NCBI RefSeq assembly: GCF_010093345.1 | Contig: NZ_PDWT01000005.1 | Coordinates: forward strand, 160,513-224,512 | Direction of reading: 5' to 3' | Source: Pseudoxanthomonas yeongjuensis | GTDB lineage: Bacteria > Pseudomonadota > Gammaproteobacteria > Xanthomonadales > Xanthomonadaceae | DNA length: 64,000 bases | Shown here: piece by piece, positions 54,432-63,886 of the stretch | How positions within the stretch are numbered: the first letter of the stretch is position 1 | Layout: every line of letters starts with the position of its first letter | The notes under the pieces: model-generated | Seen by the model: only the letters and a program-made list of their open reading frames with translations | What the model was told of the DNA's origin: nothing | The model's database searches: none | Made by a program: the position numbers and the translations under genes

Positions 54432-54513
54432 GAGCGACGTAAGTCGCGAAGGAACAGCAGGCACCGCACGTCATCAAATCCCAGCGTGCATTCGCGACTC
54501 ACGTCGCTCCTAC
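54428..54513. repeat. REP-type inverted pair supplying the stop of the M20 gene
   Basis: GTAGGAGCGACGTAAGTCGC and complement (CGACTCACGTCGCTCC plus TAC). Bases 54429-54431 (TAG of GTAGGAG) are the stop codon of the upstream gene. Confidence 0.82.
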
Positions 54514-54541
54514 GCGGCGCCGAGGCGCGCCGCGCAAACGC

Positions 54542-55327
54542 CTACATGCCCAGCCAGGTACGCAACGGATGCGCCGGGTCGGCGAGCAGGCGGATGGCCA
54601 GTGCGACCGACGCCGTCACCAGCAACGGCTTGATGATCCTGGCGCCCTGCTTCATCGCGAAACGCGATCCCAGCTGCGCGCCGATGAACTGTCCGCTGCC
54701 CATCACCAGTCCGACTTTCCACAGGACCGCACCGAAGGCCAGGAACACCGCGAAGGCGCCGACGTTGGAGCCGAAGTTGAGGAACTTGGTGTGCGCGGTC
54801 GCCTTGAGCAGGCCGTAGCCGGCCAGCGAGATGAAGCCGAGCATCAGGAAAGAACCGGTGCCGGGGCCGAACACGCCATCGTAGAAGCCGATGACCGGCA
54901 CGAAAGCCAGCGCGAACGTCTTCGCGCTCATGCGCCGATGGCGATCCACTTCGCCGGCATCGGGTTTCAGGCCGAAGTAGATGGCGATGCCGATGAGCAG
55001 GAACGGCAGCCCCGCCTTGAGCACGTCGCCCGGCACCACCGTGGCCAGAAACGCGCCCAGCGCCGCACCCAGCGCCGCGGTCAGTGCCATCGGCAATTGT
55101 CCGCGCAGGTCGACATGGCCGTGCCGCGCGTACGCCAGGCTGGCCGAGCCGGAACCGAACAGCGATTGCAGCTTGTTGGTGCCCAGTACCTGCAGCGGCG
55201 GGATCCCGGCCAGCAGCATCGCCGGAATCGTGATCATGCCGCCGCCACCGGCGATGGCGTCTATGAATCCGGCAAGCAGTCCGGCGGCGAACAACAGGAG
55301 CAGGATCTGGAGGCCGAGCTCTTCCAA
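54542..55327 (-). CDS. TauE/SafE-family permease
   Basis: About 261 residues, eight membrane helices, of the TauE/SafE (DUF81) family of sulfite/organosulfonate or small-anion exporters. The characteristic N-terminal segment LQILLLLFAAGLLAGFIDAIAGGGGMITIPAMLLAGIPPLQVLGTNKLQS and the repeat later (VIGFYDGVFGPGTGSFLMLGFISLAGYGLLKATAHTKFLNFGSN) are both present. The start is uncertain: TTG 55327 matches the family length; GTG 55408 would add 27 residues. It lies between, and antisense to, the two M20 genes. Confidence 0.88.
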   Translation of the reverse strand: MEELGLQILLLLFAAGLLAGFIDAIAGGGGMITIPAMLLAGIPPLQVLGTNKLQSLFGSGSASLAYARHGHVDLRGQLPMALTAALGAALGAFLATVVPGDVLKAGLPFLLIGIAIYFGLKPDAGEVDRHRRMSAKTFALAFVPVIGFYDGVFGPGTGSFLMLGFISLAGYGLLKATAHTKFLNFGSNVGAFAVFLAFGAVLWKVGLVMGSGQFIGAQLGSRFAMKQGARIIKPLLVTASVALAIRLLADPAHPLRTWLGM

Positions 55328-55469
55328 GGGATCATCCGGGCAGGTAACGGGCAGGACGCAGGCACCGTCATCGGGCGCGGAATGCGAAGTCCCTTCATGA
55401 TAAGTCACCAACGCGTCCCGCCGGCGCGCGGCGCGGGTTAGCATCGCCCAAACCCTTTGGAGCCTGTCG

Positions 55470-56789
55470 ATGCCTTTCACTGTCCGGATCGTCCCGCTGC
55501 TGGCCGCGATGGCCATCGCCTTGAATGCGAATGCGCAGGAAGTTTCCACGCAACGCGCGGAAGTCGCCGCTGCCGCGACCAAACTCGATGCGAAGATCGT
55601 CGCCTGGCGCCGCGACTTCCACGCCCATCCGGAATTGTCCAACCGCGAGGAGCGCACTTCGGCCAAGGTCGCCGGGCACCTGCGCGCACTCGGATTGCAG
55701 CCGAAGATCATGGCCGGCCATGGCGTGGTCGCGATCATCCAGGGCGGCAGGCCGGGGCCGAAGATCGCCCTGCGCGCCGACATGGATGCGCTGCCGGTGA
55801 CCGAACAGACCGGCCTGCCGTTCGCCTCGAAAGCCATTTCGACCTATCGCGGCGAGAACGTCGGGGTGATGCATGCCTGCGGCCACGACGCGCATACCGG
55901 CATCCTGATGGGCGTGGCCGAAGCGCTGGTGGCGATGCGCGCGGAGCTGCCCGGTTCGGTGATGCTGGTCTTCCAGCCGGCCGAGGAAGGGCCGCCGCCA
56001 CCGGAAGAAGGCGGGGCTTCTCTGATGTTGAAGGAGGGGCTGTTCAAGGACTTCAAGCCCGAGGCGGTGTTCGGACTGCATGTGTTCTCCACCGTGCAGG
56101 CCGGGCAGATCGCGGTGCGCGGCGGGCCGTTGATGGCCGCGTCGGACCGTTTCGCGATCAAGGTGAGCGGTCGCCAGACCCATGGTTCGGCGCCGTGGAA
56201 CGGCATAGATCCGATCGTCGCCGCCGCCGACCTGATCGGCACCGCGCAGACCATCGTCAGCCGCCGCACCAACATCGCCAGGCTGCCGGCGGTGGTGACC
56301 TTCGGCGCGATCAAGGGCGGCATCCGCTACAACATCATTCCCGACGACGTGGAAATGGTCGGCACCATCCGTACCTTCGACCCGACCATGCGCCGGCAGG
56401 TCTTCGCCGACCTGCGCAACGTCGCCGAACACACCGCGGCCGCGCACGGGGCCACGGCGGTGACCGACATCTACGAGAACGACGGCAATCCGCCCACGGT
56501 CAACGATCCGGCGCTGACCGCGCGCATGCTGCCCAGCCTGCAGGCGGTGGTCGGCAAGGACAACGTGTACGAACCGCCGCTGCAGATGGGTTCGGAGGAT
56601 TTCTCGCTGTACGCGCTGGAAGTGCCGTCGATGTTCTTCTTCGTCGGCTCGACCCCGAAGGGCATCGATCCGGCCACCGCGCCCAGCAACCATTCGCCGA
56701 AATTCCTGCTGGACGAATCGTCGCTGGACATCGGCTTCCGCGCGTTGATGCAGGTGACCCTGGATTACCTGCACGGCGGGGGCCGATAA
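55470..56789 (+). CDS. Exported M20D-family metallo-amidohydrolase (copy 2)
   Basis: 439 residues with a signal peptide (PFTVRIVPLLAAMAIALNANAQ). Same family and motif order as the gene at 53118: RRDFHAHPELSNREERT, RADMDALPVTEQTGLPFASK (identical in both), GVMHACGHDAHTGILMGVA, FQPAEEGPPPPEEGG, VFGLHVFST and NHSPKFLLDESSLDIG. It differs in the first 40 residues and by a shorter acidic loop after PAEEG. The pair is a local duplication with the TauE/SafE gene between; substrate preferences may have diverged. Confidence 0.93.
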   Translation: MPFTVRIVPLLAAMAIALNANAQEVSTQRAEVAAAATKLDAKIVAWRRDFHAHPELSNREERTSAKVAGHLRALGLQPKIMAGHGVVAIIQGGRPGPKIALRADMDALPVTEQTGLPFASKAISTYRGENVGVMHACGHDAHTGILMGVAEALVAMRAELPGSVMLVFQPAEEGPPPPEEGGASLMLKEGLFKDFKPEAVFGLHVFSTVQAGQIAVRGGPLMAASDRFAIKVSGRQTHGSAPWNGIDPIVAAADLIGTAQTIVSRRTNIARLPAVVTFGAIKGGIRYNIIPDDVEMVGTIRTFDPTMRRQVFADLRNVAEHTAAAHGATAVTDIYENDGNPPTVNDPALTARMLPSLQAVVGKDNVYEPPLQMGSEDFSLYALEVPSMFFFVGSTPKGIDPATAPSNHSPKFLLDESSLDIGFRALMQVTLDYLHGGGR

Positions 56790-56797
56790 GAACGATT

Positions 56798-56864
56798 GTG
56801 GGAGCGACGTCAGTCGCGAAGGGGGTTCACGAGAAGGCCTGTTCGCGACTGACGTCGCTCCCAC
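56798..56864. repeat. REP-type inverted pair, GTGGGAGCGACG family
   Basis: GTGGGAGCGACGTCAGTCGC and exact complement around GAAGGGGGTTCACGAGAAGG. It follows the second M20 gene and lies about 50 bases before queF. Confidence 0.84.
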
Positions 56865-56913
56865 ATCGTATCCACCTACCTCTTCATAACGCTTGCGCCG
56901 CTAAAATGCGCGC

Positions 56914-57768
56914 ATGAACACCCCCCAGGATTCCAGCCTCGGCCACGAGGTCGCCTACCCCTCGCAATACGACGCGGGCCTGCTGTTCCCGATCCCGCGC
57001 GCCGCCGGCCGCGCGGAAATCGGCATCGCCGATGGCGCCCCCGGATCAAGTCCGGGGCAGGCTCTTCCGTTCATCGGCCACGACCGCTGGCATGCCTACG
57101 AGATCGGCTGGCTGGATGCGCGCGGCAAGCCCCGCGTGGCCACGGCCACCTTCACCGTGCCCTGCGCTTCGCCGAACCTGGTGGAGTCGAAATCGCTGAA
57201 GCTGTACCTGAACTCGTTGAACGCCGAACGCTTCAACAGCGAAGAGGCCGTGCGCGAGCGCATCGCCGTCGACCTGTCCGCGCGTGCCGGTGCCGACGTG
57301 GCGGTCGCCTTCGGCTTGCCGCCGATGGCGGAAGCGAGGTCCGGCCAAGCAAGCTCCGGCGAATCGATCGACTTGCTGGATATCGACATCGACGACTACG
57401 GTCCGCCGAATCCAGACCATCTCTCGGCGGATCCGGCGCAAGTGGTCGAGGAATCGCTGACCTCGCAGCTGCTCAAGTCCAATTGCCCGGTGACCGGCCA
57501 GCCGGACTGGGCCAGCGTGGTGATCCTGTATCGCGGGCCGCGCCTCGACCGCGCCGGCCTGCTGCGCTACCTGGTCAGCTTCCGCGACCACGCCGGATTC
57601 CACGAGCAATGCGTGGAGCGCATGTTCCACGACCTGATGGCGCGCTGCCGGCCGCAGGCGCTGTCGGTCGAGGCGCGCTACACGCGCCGTGGCGGACTGG
57701 ACATCAATCCCTGGCGGGCGACGGAGGGATTCCCGCCGCCCACCCCGGCGCGTGAACCACGCCAATAA
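56914..57768 (+). CDS. queF: NADPH-dependent 7-cyano-7-deazaguanine reductase
   Basis: Type II (two-domain) QueF, which reduces preQ0 to preQ1 in queuosine tRNA modification. 284 residues. QueF motif [13 protein letters not shown] at about 90-102; nucleophilic Cys in [13 protein letters not shown] (about 190); [36 protein letters not shown] near the end. Relative to the Escherichia coli protein there is an 8-residue insertion (about GAPGSSPG, residues 41-50) between IGIAD and LPF, encoded by a palindrome. It falls in a loop outside the active site, so function is probably kept. Confidence 0.95.
   Translation: MNTPQDSSLGHEVAYPSQYDAGLLFPIPRAAGRAEIGIADGAPGSSPGQALPFIGHDRWHAYEIGWLDARGKPRVATATFTVPCASPNLVESKSLKLYLNSLNAERFNSEEAVRERIAVDLSARAGADVAVAFGLPPMAEARSGQASSGESIDLLDIDIDDYGPPNPDHLSADPAQVVEESLTSQLLKSNCPVTGQPDWASVVILYRGPRLDRAGLLRYLVSFRDHAGFHEQCVERMFHDLMARCRPQALSVEARYTRRGGLDINPWRATEGFPPPTPAREPRQ
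57039..57057. repeat. Palindrome inserted in frame in queF
   Basis: CCCCGGA-TCAAG-TCCGGGG inside the queF coding region, coinciding with the extra residues compared with other QueF proteins. It is a short hairpin of the kind usually found between genes. Confidence 0.6.
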
Positions 57769-57876
57769 CGGCCTGGCTGCGAAATCCAGGTTTCACCTGG
57801 ACGCGATGAATCCTTAACACCTCATGTGTAGATTTGGTCTCCCCAGAACATCATCTCCCTCAGGGAGGAGCCCCGC

Positions 57877-58176
57877 ATGAGCACCGAAAAGAAAGCCGAT
57901 TTTTCCGGCGTCAGCGCCACGGTCGACAGCACCGAGCAGAAGGCCGCCGATTTTTCCGGCGTGACCGCCAGCGTCGACAGCACCGAGGAGATCGTCGGAG
58001 CGACGACCTACACGATAGAGAAAGGCGACACCCTTTCCAAGATAGCCAAGGAACAACTCGGAAGCGCGAGCGCCTGGAAGCAGATCTTCGAGGCGAACCG
58101 CGACGTGATCGACGACCCGGACCGGATCTTCCCCGGCCAGGTGATCAAGCTGCCGCCGAAAGCACCCAGTGCCTGA
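57877..58176 (+). CDS. Small LysM-domain protein
   Basis: 99 residues after a strong ribosome site (GGGAGGAG). Residues 1-40 contain two near-identical segments (KKADFSGVSATVDSTEQK and KAADFSGVTASVDSTEEI), an 18-residue tandem duplication. Residues 43-93 are one LysM domain (TYTIEKGDTLSKIAKEQLGSASAWKQIFEANRDVI...FPGQVIKLP), closest in style to the LysM of Kbp/YgaU, but without the BON domain. No signal peptide is evident, so it may act in the cytoplasm as Kbp does or be exported by another route. Confidence 0.85.
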   Translation: MSTEKKADFSGVSATVDSTEQKAADFSGVTASVDSTEEIVGATTYTIEKGDTLSKIAKEQLGSASAWKQIFEANRDVIDDPDRIFPGQVIKLPPKAPSA

Positions 58177-58215
58177 TCGCTTCTTTTCTCCTTCCTCAAT
58201 CCAAGGACCGACACC

Positions 58216-58698
58216 ATGAAACTCAATCGCATCTCCTATGCCCTGATCGTCGCCCTGGCCGGCACCATTGCGCTGGCCGGCTGCAAGAAGAAGGAAGAAG
58301 CCGCGGTCGCCCCGCCGGTCGTCACCGAGCCGGCACCGGCGCCCGCACCGATGGAACCGGCACCCGCTCCGATCACCGCCACCAGCGTCACCATCGGCAA
58401 CACCGCCGCCGCCGACAAGTCGGTCGCCGCGGTGAGCACGTTCGGCGTCAAGGACAAGATCATCGTCTCGGTCAAGACCGACGCCGCCACCGCGGCCAAT
58501 GCCGCCATCGACGCCAAACTGACCTACCAGGACGGTCAGGTAGCGGGCCAGCAGACCGCCAACGTGATGGCCGAAGATGCAGGCACGACCAACGTGACCT
58601 TCAGCAATGCCAATGCATGGCCGGTCGGCAAGTACAAGGTCGACGTGACCGTCAACGGCCAGCCCGCGGGCATGACCCAGGAAATCGAAGTCAAGTAA
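58216..58698 (+). CDS. Small lipoprotein of unknown function
   Basis: 160 residues with lipobox LAGC ([23 protein letters not shown]). A Pro/Ala/Glu-rich linker ([14 protein letters not shown]) precedes a compact domain, about 55-160, with regular beta-strand alternation ([42 protein letters not shown]). This looks like an immunoglobulin-like strand arrangement; the family is not named. It follows the LysM gene by 39 bases and ends in a strong terminator, so the two form one unit. Confidence 0.78.
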   Translation: MKLNRISYALIVALAGTIALAGCKKKEEAAVAPPVVTEPAPAPAPMEPAPAPITATSVTIGNTAAADKSVAAVSTFGVKDKIIVSVKTDAATAANAAIDAKLTYQDGQVAGQQTANVMAEDAGTTNVTFSNANAWPVGKYKVDVTVNGQPAGMTQEIEVK

Positions 58699-58725
58699 CG
58701 ATCTCCCCGAAAGGCGAGCAAGTTG

Positions 58726-58755
58726 GGGCGCGGAGAGATCCGCGCCCTTTTTTTT
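58726..58755 (+). terminator. Rho-independent terminator after the lipoprotein gene
   Basis: GGGCGCGGA-GAGA-TCCGCGCCC followed by eight T residues, 28 bases after the stop codon. Confidence 0.93.
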
Positions 58756-58909
58756 GCCTTCCCACGTAGGAGCGTCGCCGAACCGGCCCGGACTTTGCCC
58801 CGGCCGGCGTAAAGCGCGACAATGCGCGTTCCGCGCTTCCACTGCGCTGTCCCCCGCACCGCGCGTCTCCGCGACCGGCGCGCCGCATCCCAACTCCAGG
58901 AGCGACTCC

Positions 58910-60238
<1,329 letters not shown>

Positions 60239-60256
60239 TCGACTTGCGGCAGGCAT

Positions 60257-60287
60257 GAAAAAGCCCGGCATGTCCGGGCTTTTTTTT
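60257..60287 (+). terminator. Rho-independent terminator after icd
   Basis: AAAAAGCCCGGCATGTCCGGGCTTTTTTTT, 19 bases after the stop. The following 180 bases to the MHYT gene stop hold no other feature. Confidence 0.93.
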
Positions 60288-60469
60288 GGCGGAAGGTACA
60301 CGTTTCAGGGAACCCTTCTCCTGCTTGGCGGGAGAAGGTGGCAGGGCCGCGCGGCGCCTGACTCCCTGGACGGACGCTGACTGCGGACATGCGCCGTTGG
60401 TTGGTCGAGCGGGCCGGCTGCAGGCCGCCTGATGACGCGCCTGTCCGCAACGGCCTGCTCATCCCTTCC

Positions 60470-61225
60470 TCAGATCGAAACCGCTGCGCGCTTCTGTCGG
60501 CGCTGCATCGTCATCACCAGCATCACCGTCAACAGCACCGTGGCCACGGCGAACACGCCCATGCCCAGGTACTCGCCGCCCAGTCCGCCGACAGTGCTCA
60601 GCGCCGCGTCTTCTCCGGTGGGCATGAATTGCGCCGCGTACATACCGGTATAGTGCATGCCGCACACCGCCACGCCCATCACCAGCGCGCTACCCAGCAT
60701 CTGCACCCAGCCGCGTAGATTGAAGGCAAGCCACAGCGCCACCGTCGAGGCGACCACGGCGATGACTATGGAAATGCCGACAATGCCCAGATCGTAATGG
60801 GTAGTGGCTGGCATCCGCATCGCAGCCATGCCGGTGTAGTGCATGCCGGCCACGCCCAGACCCATGAACAGACCGGCCAGCACCAGCTTGCCCCAACCGA
60901 ACACGCCCATGCCGGCAATCGCCAGGCCAGCCATGCACGCGGCGGCGGCAATCACCGCCGACAGCACGGTCAGGCCAAGGTCGTAGGTCACCGGGATATC
61001 CATCTTGCATGCCAGCATAGCGATGAAGTGCATGGACCAGATGGCGCCGGCGCCCAGGGCCACGCCACCGGCGGATATGGCCTGCCAGCGCTGCGCCGTG
61101 GTCCGCGCCGCCGGAATGCCGACGGCCACCTGCAATGCGGTGAACGAGCCCAGCGCAGCCACCAGGAACGAAAGCAGAACCAGGATCGGGTCGTGGATAC
61201 ATTGAATCGCATGATCGTGCGGCAT
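60470..61225 (-). CDS. MHYT-domain integral membrane sensor
   Basis: 251 residues, seven predicted membrane helices, three repeats of the MHYT motif (SMHFIAM, GMHYTGM, GMHYTGM), whose Met/His/Cys are proposed to bind copper and sense O2, CO or NO. It consists of the MHYT domain only, ending in a short basic tail (QRRQKRAAVSI), with no GGDEF/EAL or kinase output domain attached. The output may therefore be the adjacent ACT/V4R protein, whose stop is 53 bases upstream of this start on the same strand. The two genes lie inside a segment bounded by direct repeats of the icd 3' end. Confidence 0.9.
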   Translation of the reverse strand: MPHDHAIQCIHDPILVLLSFLVAALGSFTALQVAVGIPAARTTAQRWQAISAGGVALGAGAIWSMHFIAMLACKMDIPVTYDLGLTVLSAVIAAAACMAGLAIAGMGVFGWGKLVLAGLFMGLGVAGMHYTGMAAMRMPATTHYDLGIVGISIVIAVVASTVALWLAFNLRGWVQMLGSALVMGVAVCGMHYTGMYAAQFMPTGEDAALSTVGGLGGEYLGMGVFAVATVLLTVMLVMTMQRRQKRAAVSI

Positions 61226-61278
61226 GATGGTTTTTTCCCCCTTGCTTTTTCTTGTGGAGGGCCCGCTATGGGCCCGGA

Positions 61279-62073
61279 TCAAACATTGAAAACGAACTTG
61301 CAGCAGTCGGCGCCTTGCGCGCGGCAGGACACTTCGCTCACCCGGACCATTCCGAGGTTGCCGGCTTCGTTGAGCGCGCCCTCCAGGAAACCGCGCAGGA
61401 AATGGCACTGCGGTGCGGTCGCCGGCTGGCCTGGATTGCAGAAGGGACTGCTGCTGGTCTTCAGCGACTCCTCTTCCAACTCGGTGGGCAGCAACTGGCG
61501 TATGGCTGGCAGGGCGATATGCCGGATCGAACCCGGCAGGGGCAAGTGCGCGCCCAGGGCGAAGTCGCGCTTGTACACCCATGCGCCCACGCGCGTACCG
61601 ACATAGCGCATGGTGGCTTCGCGCTGTGCCGGCTCCAGGCCGCGCTCCATCCCCAGGGTCAGGCCGAAGATCTGCGGATAGTCGCGCGCGATCTGCGGCA
61701 ACAGCGCCTCGACCCGCTTCTGGTTGTCGACGGAACTGGCCGGCGCCGTGGCCGGTGGTGGCGATGGCGGCGCGGACGATGTCGCCGTGTCGACCCGAAT
61801 CGGTGCGATCGGCGCCGTCGGCGCGGCTGCATCGTAGGGATTGGCCTCGAAACTCTGCACCATCCAGTGCGTGCCCAATTGCTCTTGCAGCTGCAGCAGG
61901 TTTACTTCCGGCCCCTGCACCACCAACACCATGACCACGCCGGTCTCGGTATTCGCACGGCGCTGGCGCAGCAAGTTGAAGCGGTTGGCGACCAGCACCT
62001 CGCCCAAGGCCAGCAGCAACCCATCCCTGCGGTCGGAGACGACCTTCAGTTCTATATCGACTAGCTTTTCCAT
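61279..62073 (-). CDS. ACT-like/V4R domain protein paired with MHYT
   Basis: 264 residues. The N-terminus (1-75) looks like a small ACT-like alpha/beta fold (KLVDIELKVVSDRRDGLLLALGEVLVANRFNLL...VVMVLVVQGPEVNLLQLQEQLG). A Pro/Ala-rich linker (about 85-115) leads to a V4R-type domain with the closing Cys-rich motif SEVSCRAQGADCCKFVF, as in V4R small-ligand sensors. No DNA-binding domain is seen. It precedes the MHYT gene on the same strand and is likely co-transcribed; it may relay the MHYT signal or sense a separate ligand. Confidence 0.75.
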   Translation of the reverse strand: MEKLVDIELKVVSDRRDGLLLALGEVLVANRFNLLRQRRANTETGVVMVLVVQGPEVNLLQLQEQLGTHWMVQSFEANPYDAAAPTAPIAPIRVDTATSSAPPSPPPATAPASSVDNQKRVEALLPQIARDYPQIFGLTLGMERGLEPAQREATMRYVGTRVGAWVYKRDFALGAHLPLPGSIRHIALPAIRQLLPTELEEESLKTSSSPFCNPGQPATAPQCHFLRGFLEGALNEAGNLGMVRVSEVSCRAQGADCCKFVFNV

Positions 62074-62343
62074 TTTTCCCCGAGTCGTCTGGCCGTTTTA
62101 CCGGACACTTGATTGCGCCACGCTTCCCCAAGCCGGCCGGCTCCATAAGCGTAAGAGAGATAACACGCGGCGCATGAAATAAGAAGGATTCGGCGGCGGA
62201 TAAATCATCGCTGTGAGACTCGTCACGCTTTTTCTGTCGGCATTCCCATGCCGACTATTATTTGTCTTCGTATAGGCCGATTGAGAGAGCCCGCCATCCG
62301 CATCGAAGGCATGCGCAAGGCTGCCGCTCTGTGTCTGCTCACC

Positions 62344-62400
62344 GAAGGACGGCGTCACAGAAGCGAGTGAGTTCGCCGACGGGATCGTCGAGCAGCTTTG
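62344..62400 (+). pseudogene. Diverged second copy of the icd 3' end
   Basis: Reads DGVTEASEFADGIVEQL then CS-stop, against the icd end [23 protein letters not shown]. Over the last 34 bases before the icd stop, 29 are identical (60204-60237 versus 62367-62400), and a terminator follows at a similar distance in both. It is in the same orientation as icd, about 2.16 kb away. There is no start or body of a gene, so this is a fragment: either the original icd terminus displaced by an insertion or the remnant of a duplicate gene. Confidence 0.8.
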
Positions 62401-62425
62401 CTCGTGAATTGCATGCCGCAACAAG

Positions 62426-62454
62426 AAAGGCCCCGCGTCGCGGGGCCTTTTCGT
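62426..62454. terminator. Rho-independent terminator
   Basis: AAGGCCCCGCG-T-CGCGGGGCCTTTTCG; a perfect GC-rich stem with a T-run on the + side and an A-run facing the minus-strand dipeptidase gene, which stops at 62459. It ends that gene and mirrors the terminator after icd. The gap between the V4R gene and this point (62074-62425) otherwise contains AT-rich sequence and the icd-end fragment. Confidence 0.85.
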
Positions 62455-62458
62455 TGCT

Positions 62459-63661
62459 TCAGCGGGCCGCGGATCCGGCCTCGATCGCCGCCCAGGTTCG
62501 CAGCAGATTGCCGCCGAGGATCTTGCGGATGTCGGCATCGCCGTAGCCACGCGCCTGCAATCCCGCGACCAGGTTCGGATAGTCGGCGGTCGTGCGCAAG
62601 CCATCCGGCAGTTCGCCGCCGACGCCGTCGAAGTCCGAGCCGATGCCGACATGGTCGATGCCGATCAGCTTCACCGCGTAGTCGATCTGGTCGAGCACGG
62701 CGTCGATCTTCGTCTGCGGCGCAGGATGCGCGTCGGCCCAGGCCTTGTCGAAGGCATCGCTGTCTTCAAGCGGCTTGCCGGCCGCCTTCAGCGCGGCATT
62801 GCGCTGGTTGAGCGCATTGGTCGCGCGGAAGTGCGCTTGCGTATCCGCGGCCCCCTGCGGATCGACGAATGCGGTGCCGAACGGAACCTGCACCACGCCG
62901 CCCTTGTCCGCCACGGCCTTGGCGAGTTCGTCGCTGATGTTGCGCTCGAAGTCCGGGGTGAAATGGCGGAACGCCGAATGGCTGGCGATCACCGGTACTT
63001 TGCTCAACGCGATCGCCTCGCGCGCGGACTCGTCGGAGATGTGCGAGACGTCGACCATGATGCCGAGGCGGTTCATCTCGGCCACGACCTGCTTGCCGAA
63101 CGGGCTCAGGCCATGCCACTTGCGCTCGAGCGCGTACGAGGAATCGGCGATGCGGTTGGCCGCGCTGTGGGCCAGGGTGATGTAACGCACGCCACGGTCG
63201 AAGAAGAACTGCAGGTTGGCCAGGTCGTCGCCGATCGGCGCGCCGTTTTCCATGCCCAATGGCAGCAACACGCGATCGCCCACCCGCAGGGATTCGACCT
63301 GTTTCGGCGAACTCAGCAATGCGAACTTGTCCGGATGCCGCTGCACCAGCGCCTCGACCGCATCGATCATCTCGTTGGCGGCCTGCCAGGCGCTGCCATC
63401 GGCGTCCTGCCTGGGCGAGGTATAGATCGACATGAAAGCGACATCCAGGCCGCCGGCGCGCGCCTTGGGATAATCGAACTCGCGCCCCTTGGCGTCCACG
63501 CCCAGATCCTTCCATCCGTCCATCAGCATCCCGGGCGCATCGATGTGGGTATCGACGATGACGGCGTCCTGCGCCAGCTTGCGTGCCGCGTCGGGCGGGG
63601 TTTGGGCAGTAGCCGATGTCATGGCCAGTATCAGGGCGCAGCAGATCAGGGTGCGGGACAT
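62459..63661 (-). CDS. Exported membrane dipeptidase (M19 family)
   Basis: 400 residues from ATG 63661 with a signal peptide (MSRTLICCALILAMTSATAQ). Renal-dipeptidase-like zinc enzyme: VIVDTHIDAPGMLMDGW holds the first ligands (HxD), then FFFDRGVRYITLAHS, NRLGIMVDVSHISDESAREAI (ligand His), VIASHSAFRHF (ligand His) and DHVGIGSDFDGVGG (catalytic/ligand Asp). Relatives hydrolyse L,L/L,D dipeptides. Transcribed toward the icd-end fragment and terminated at 62426-62454. Confidence 0.94.
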   Translation of the reverse strand: MSRTLICCALILAMTSATAQTPPDAARKLAQDAVIVDTHIDAPGMLMDGWKDLGVDAKGREFDYPKARAGGLDVAFMSIYTSPRQDADGSAWQAANEMIDAVEALVQRHPDKFALLSSPKQVESLRVGDRVLLPLGMENGAPIGDDLANLQFFFDRGVRYITLAHSAANRIADSSYALERKWHGLSPFGKQVVAEMNRLGIMVDVSHISDESAREAIALSKVPVIASHSAFRHFTPDFERNISDELAKAVADKGGVVQVPFGTAFVDPQGAADTQAHFRATNALNQRNAALKAAGKPLEDSDAFDKAWADAHPAPQTKIDAVLDQIDYAVKLIGIDHVGIGSDFDGVGGELPDGLRTTADYPNLVAGLQARGYGDADIRKILGGNLLRTWAAIEAGSAAR

Positions 63662-63793
63662 GGATCCTCCGGGTAGGTGGGAAAGTCGGGACAGGCGCGT
63701 CGACCGACGCGCTCGCCCCAGCGTACACCCCGCCAGCAATCGGAAAAAGCCAAGGTTGTTCCCACGAAGCACGCTTCACCGATCACGACAGTC

Positions 63794-63879
63794 GTGGGAG
63801 CGGCGTCCCCGCCGCGAGCCCTTGCTTCTCTCGCATGGAAGAAAAAGCCGAAAGCCCGCGGCGGGGACGCCGCTCCCAC
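63794..63879. repeat. REP-type inverted pair, GTGGGAGCGGCG family
   Basis: GTGGGAGCGGCGTCCCCGCC with GCGA and the matching complement, between the dipeptidase gene promoter and the partial monooxygenase gene. Same subfamily as the short hairpin near 6.45 kb. Confidence 0.84.
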
Positions 63880-63886
63880 GAATGCC

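Noticed and set aside
57336..57368. Second repeat insertion in queF
   Set aside because: TCCGG...CAAGCAAGCTCCGG resembles a decayed REP arm, but the protein length there matches other QueF proteins, so no insertion is supported.
58765..58790. Another REP-type pair before icd
   Set aside because: Only a short head (CGTAGGAGCG) is present, with no second arm; too little to call.
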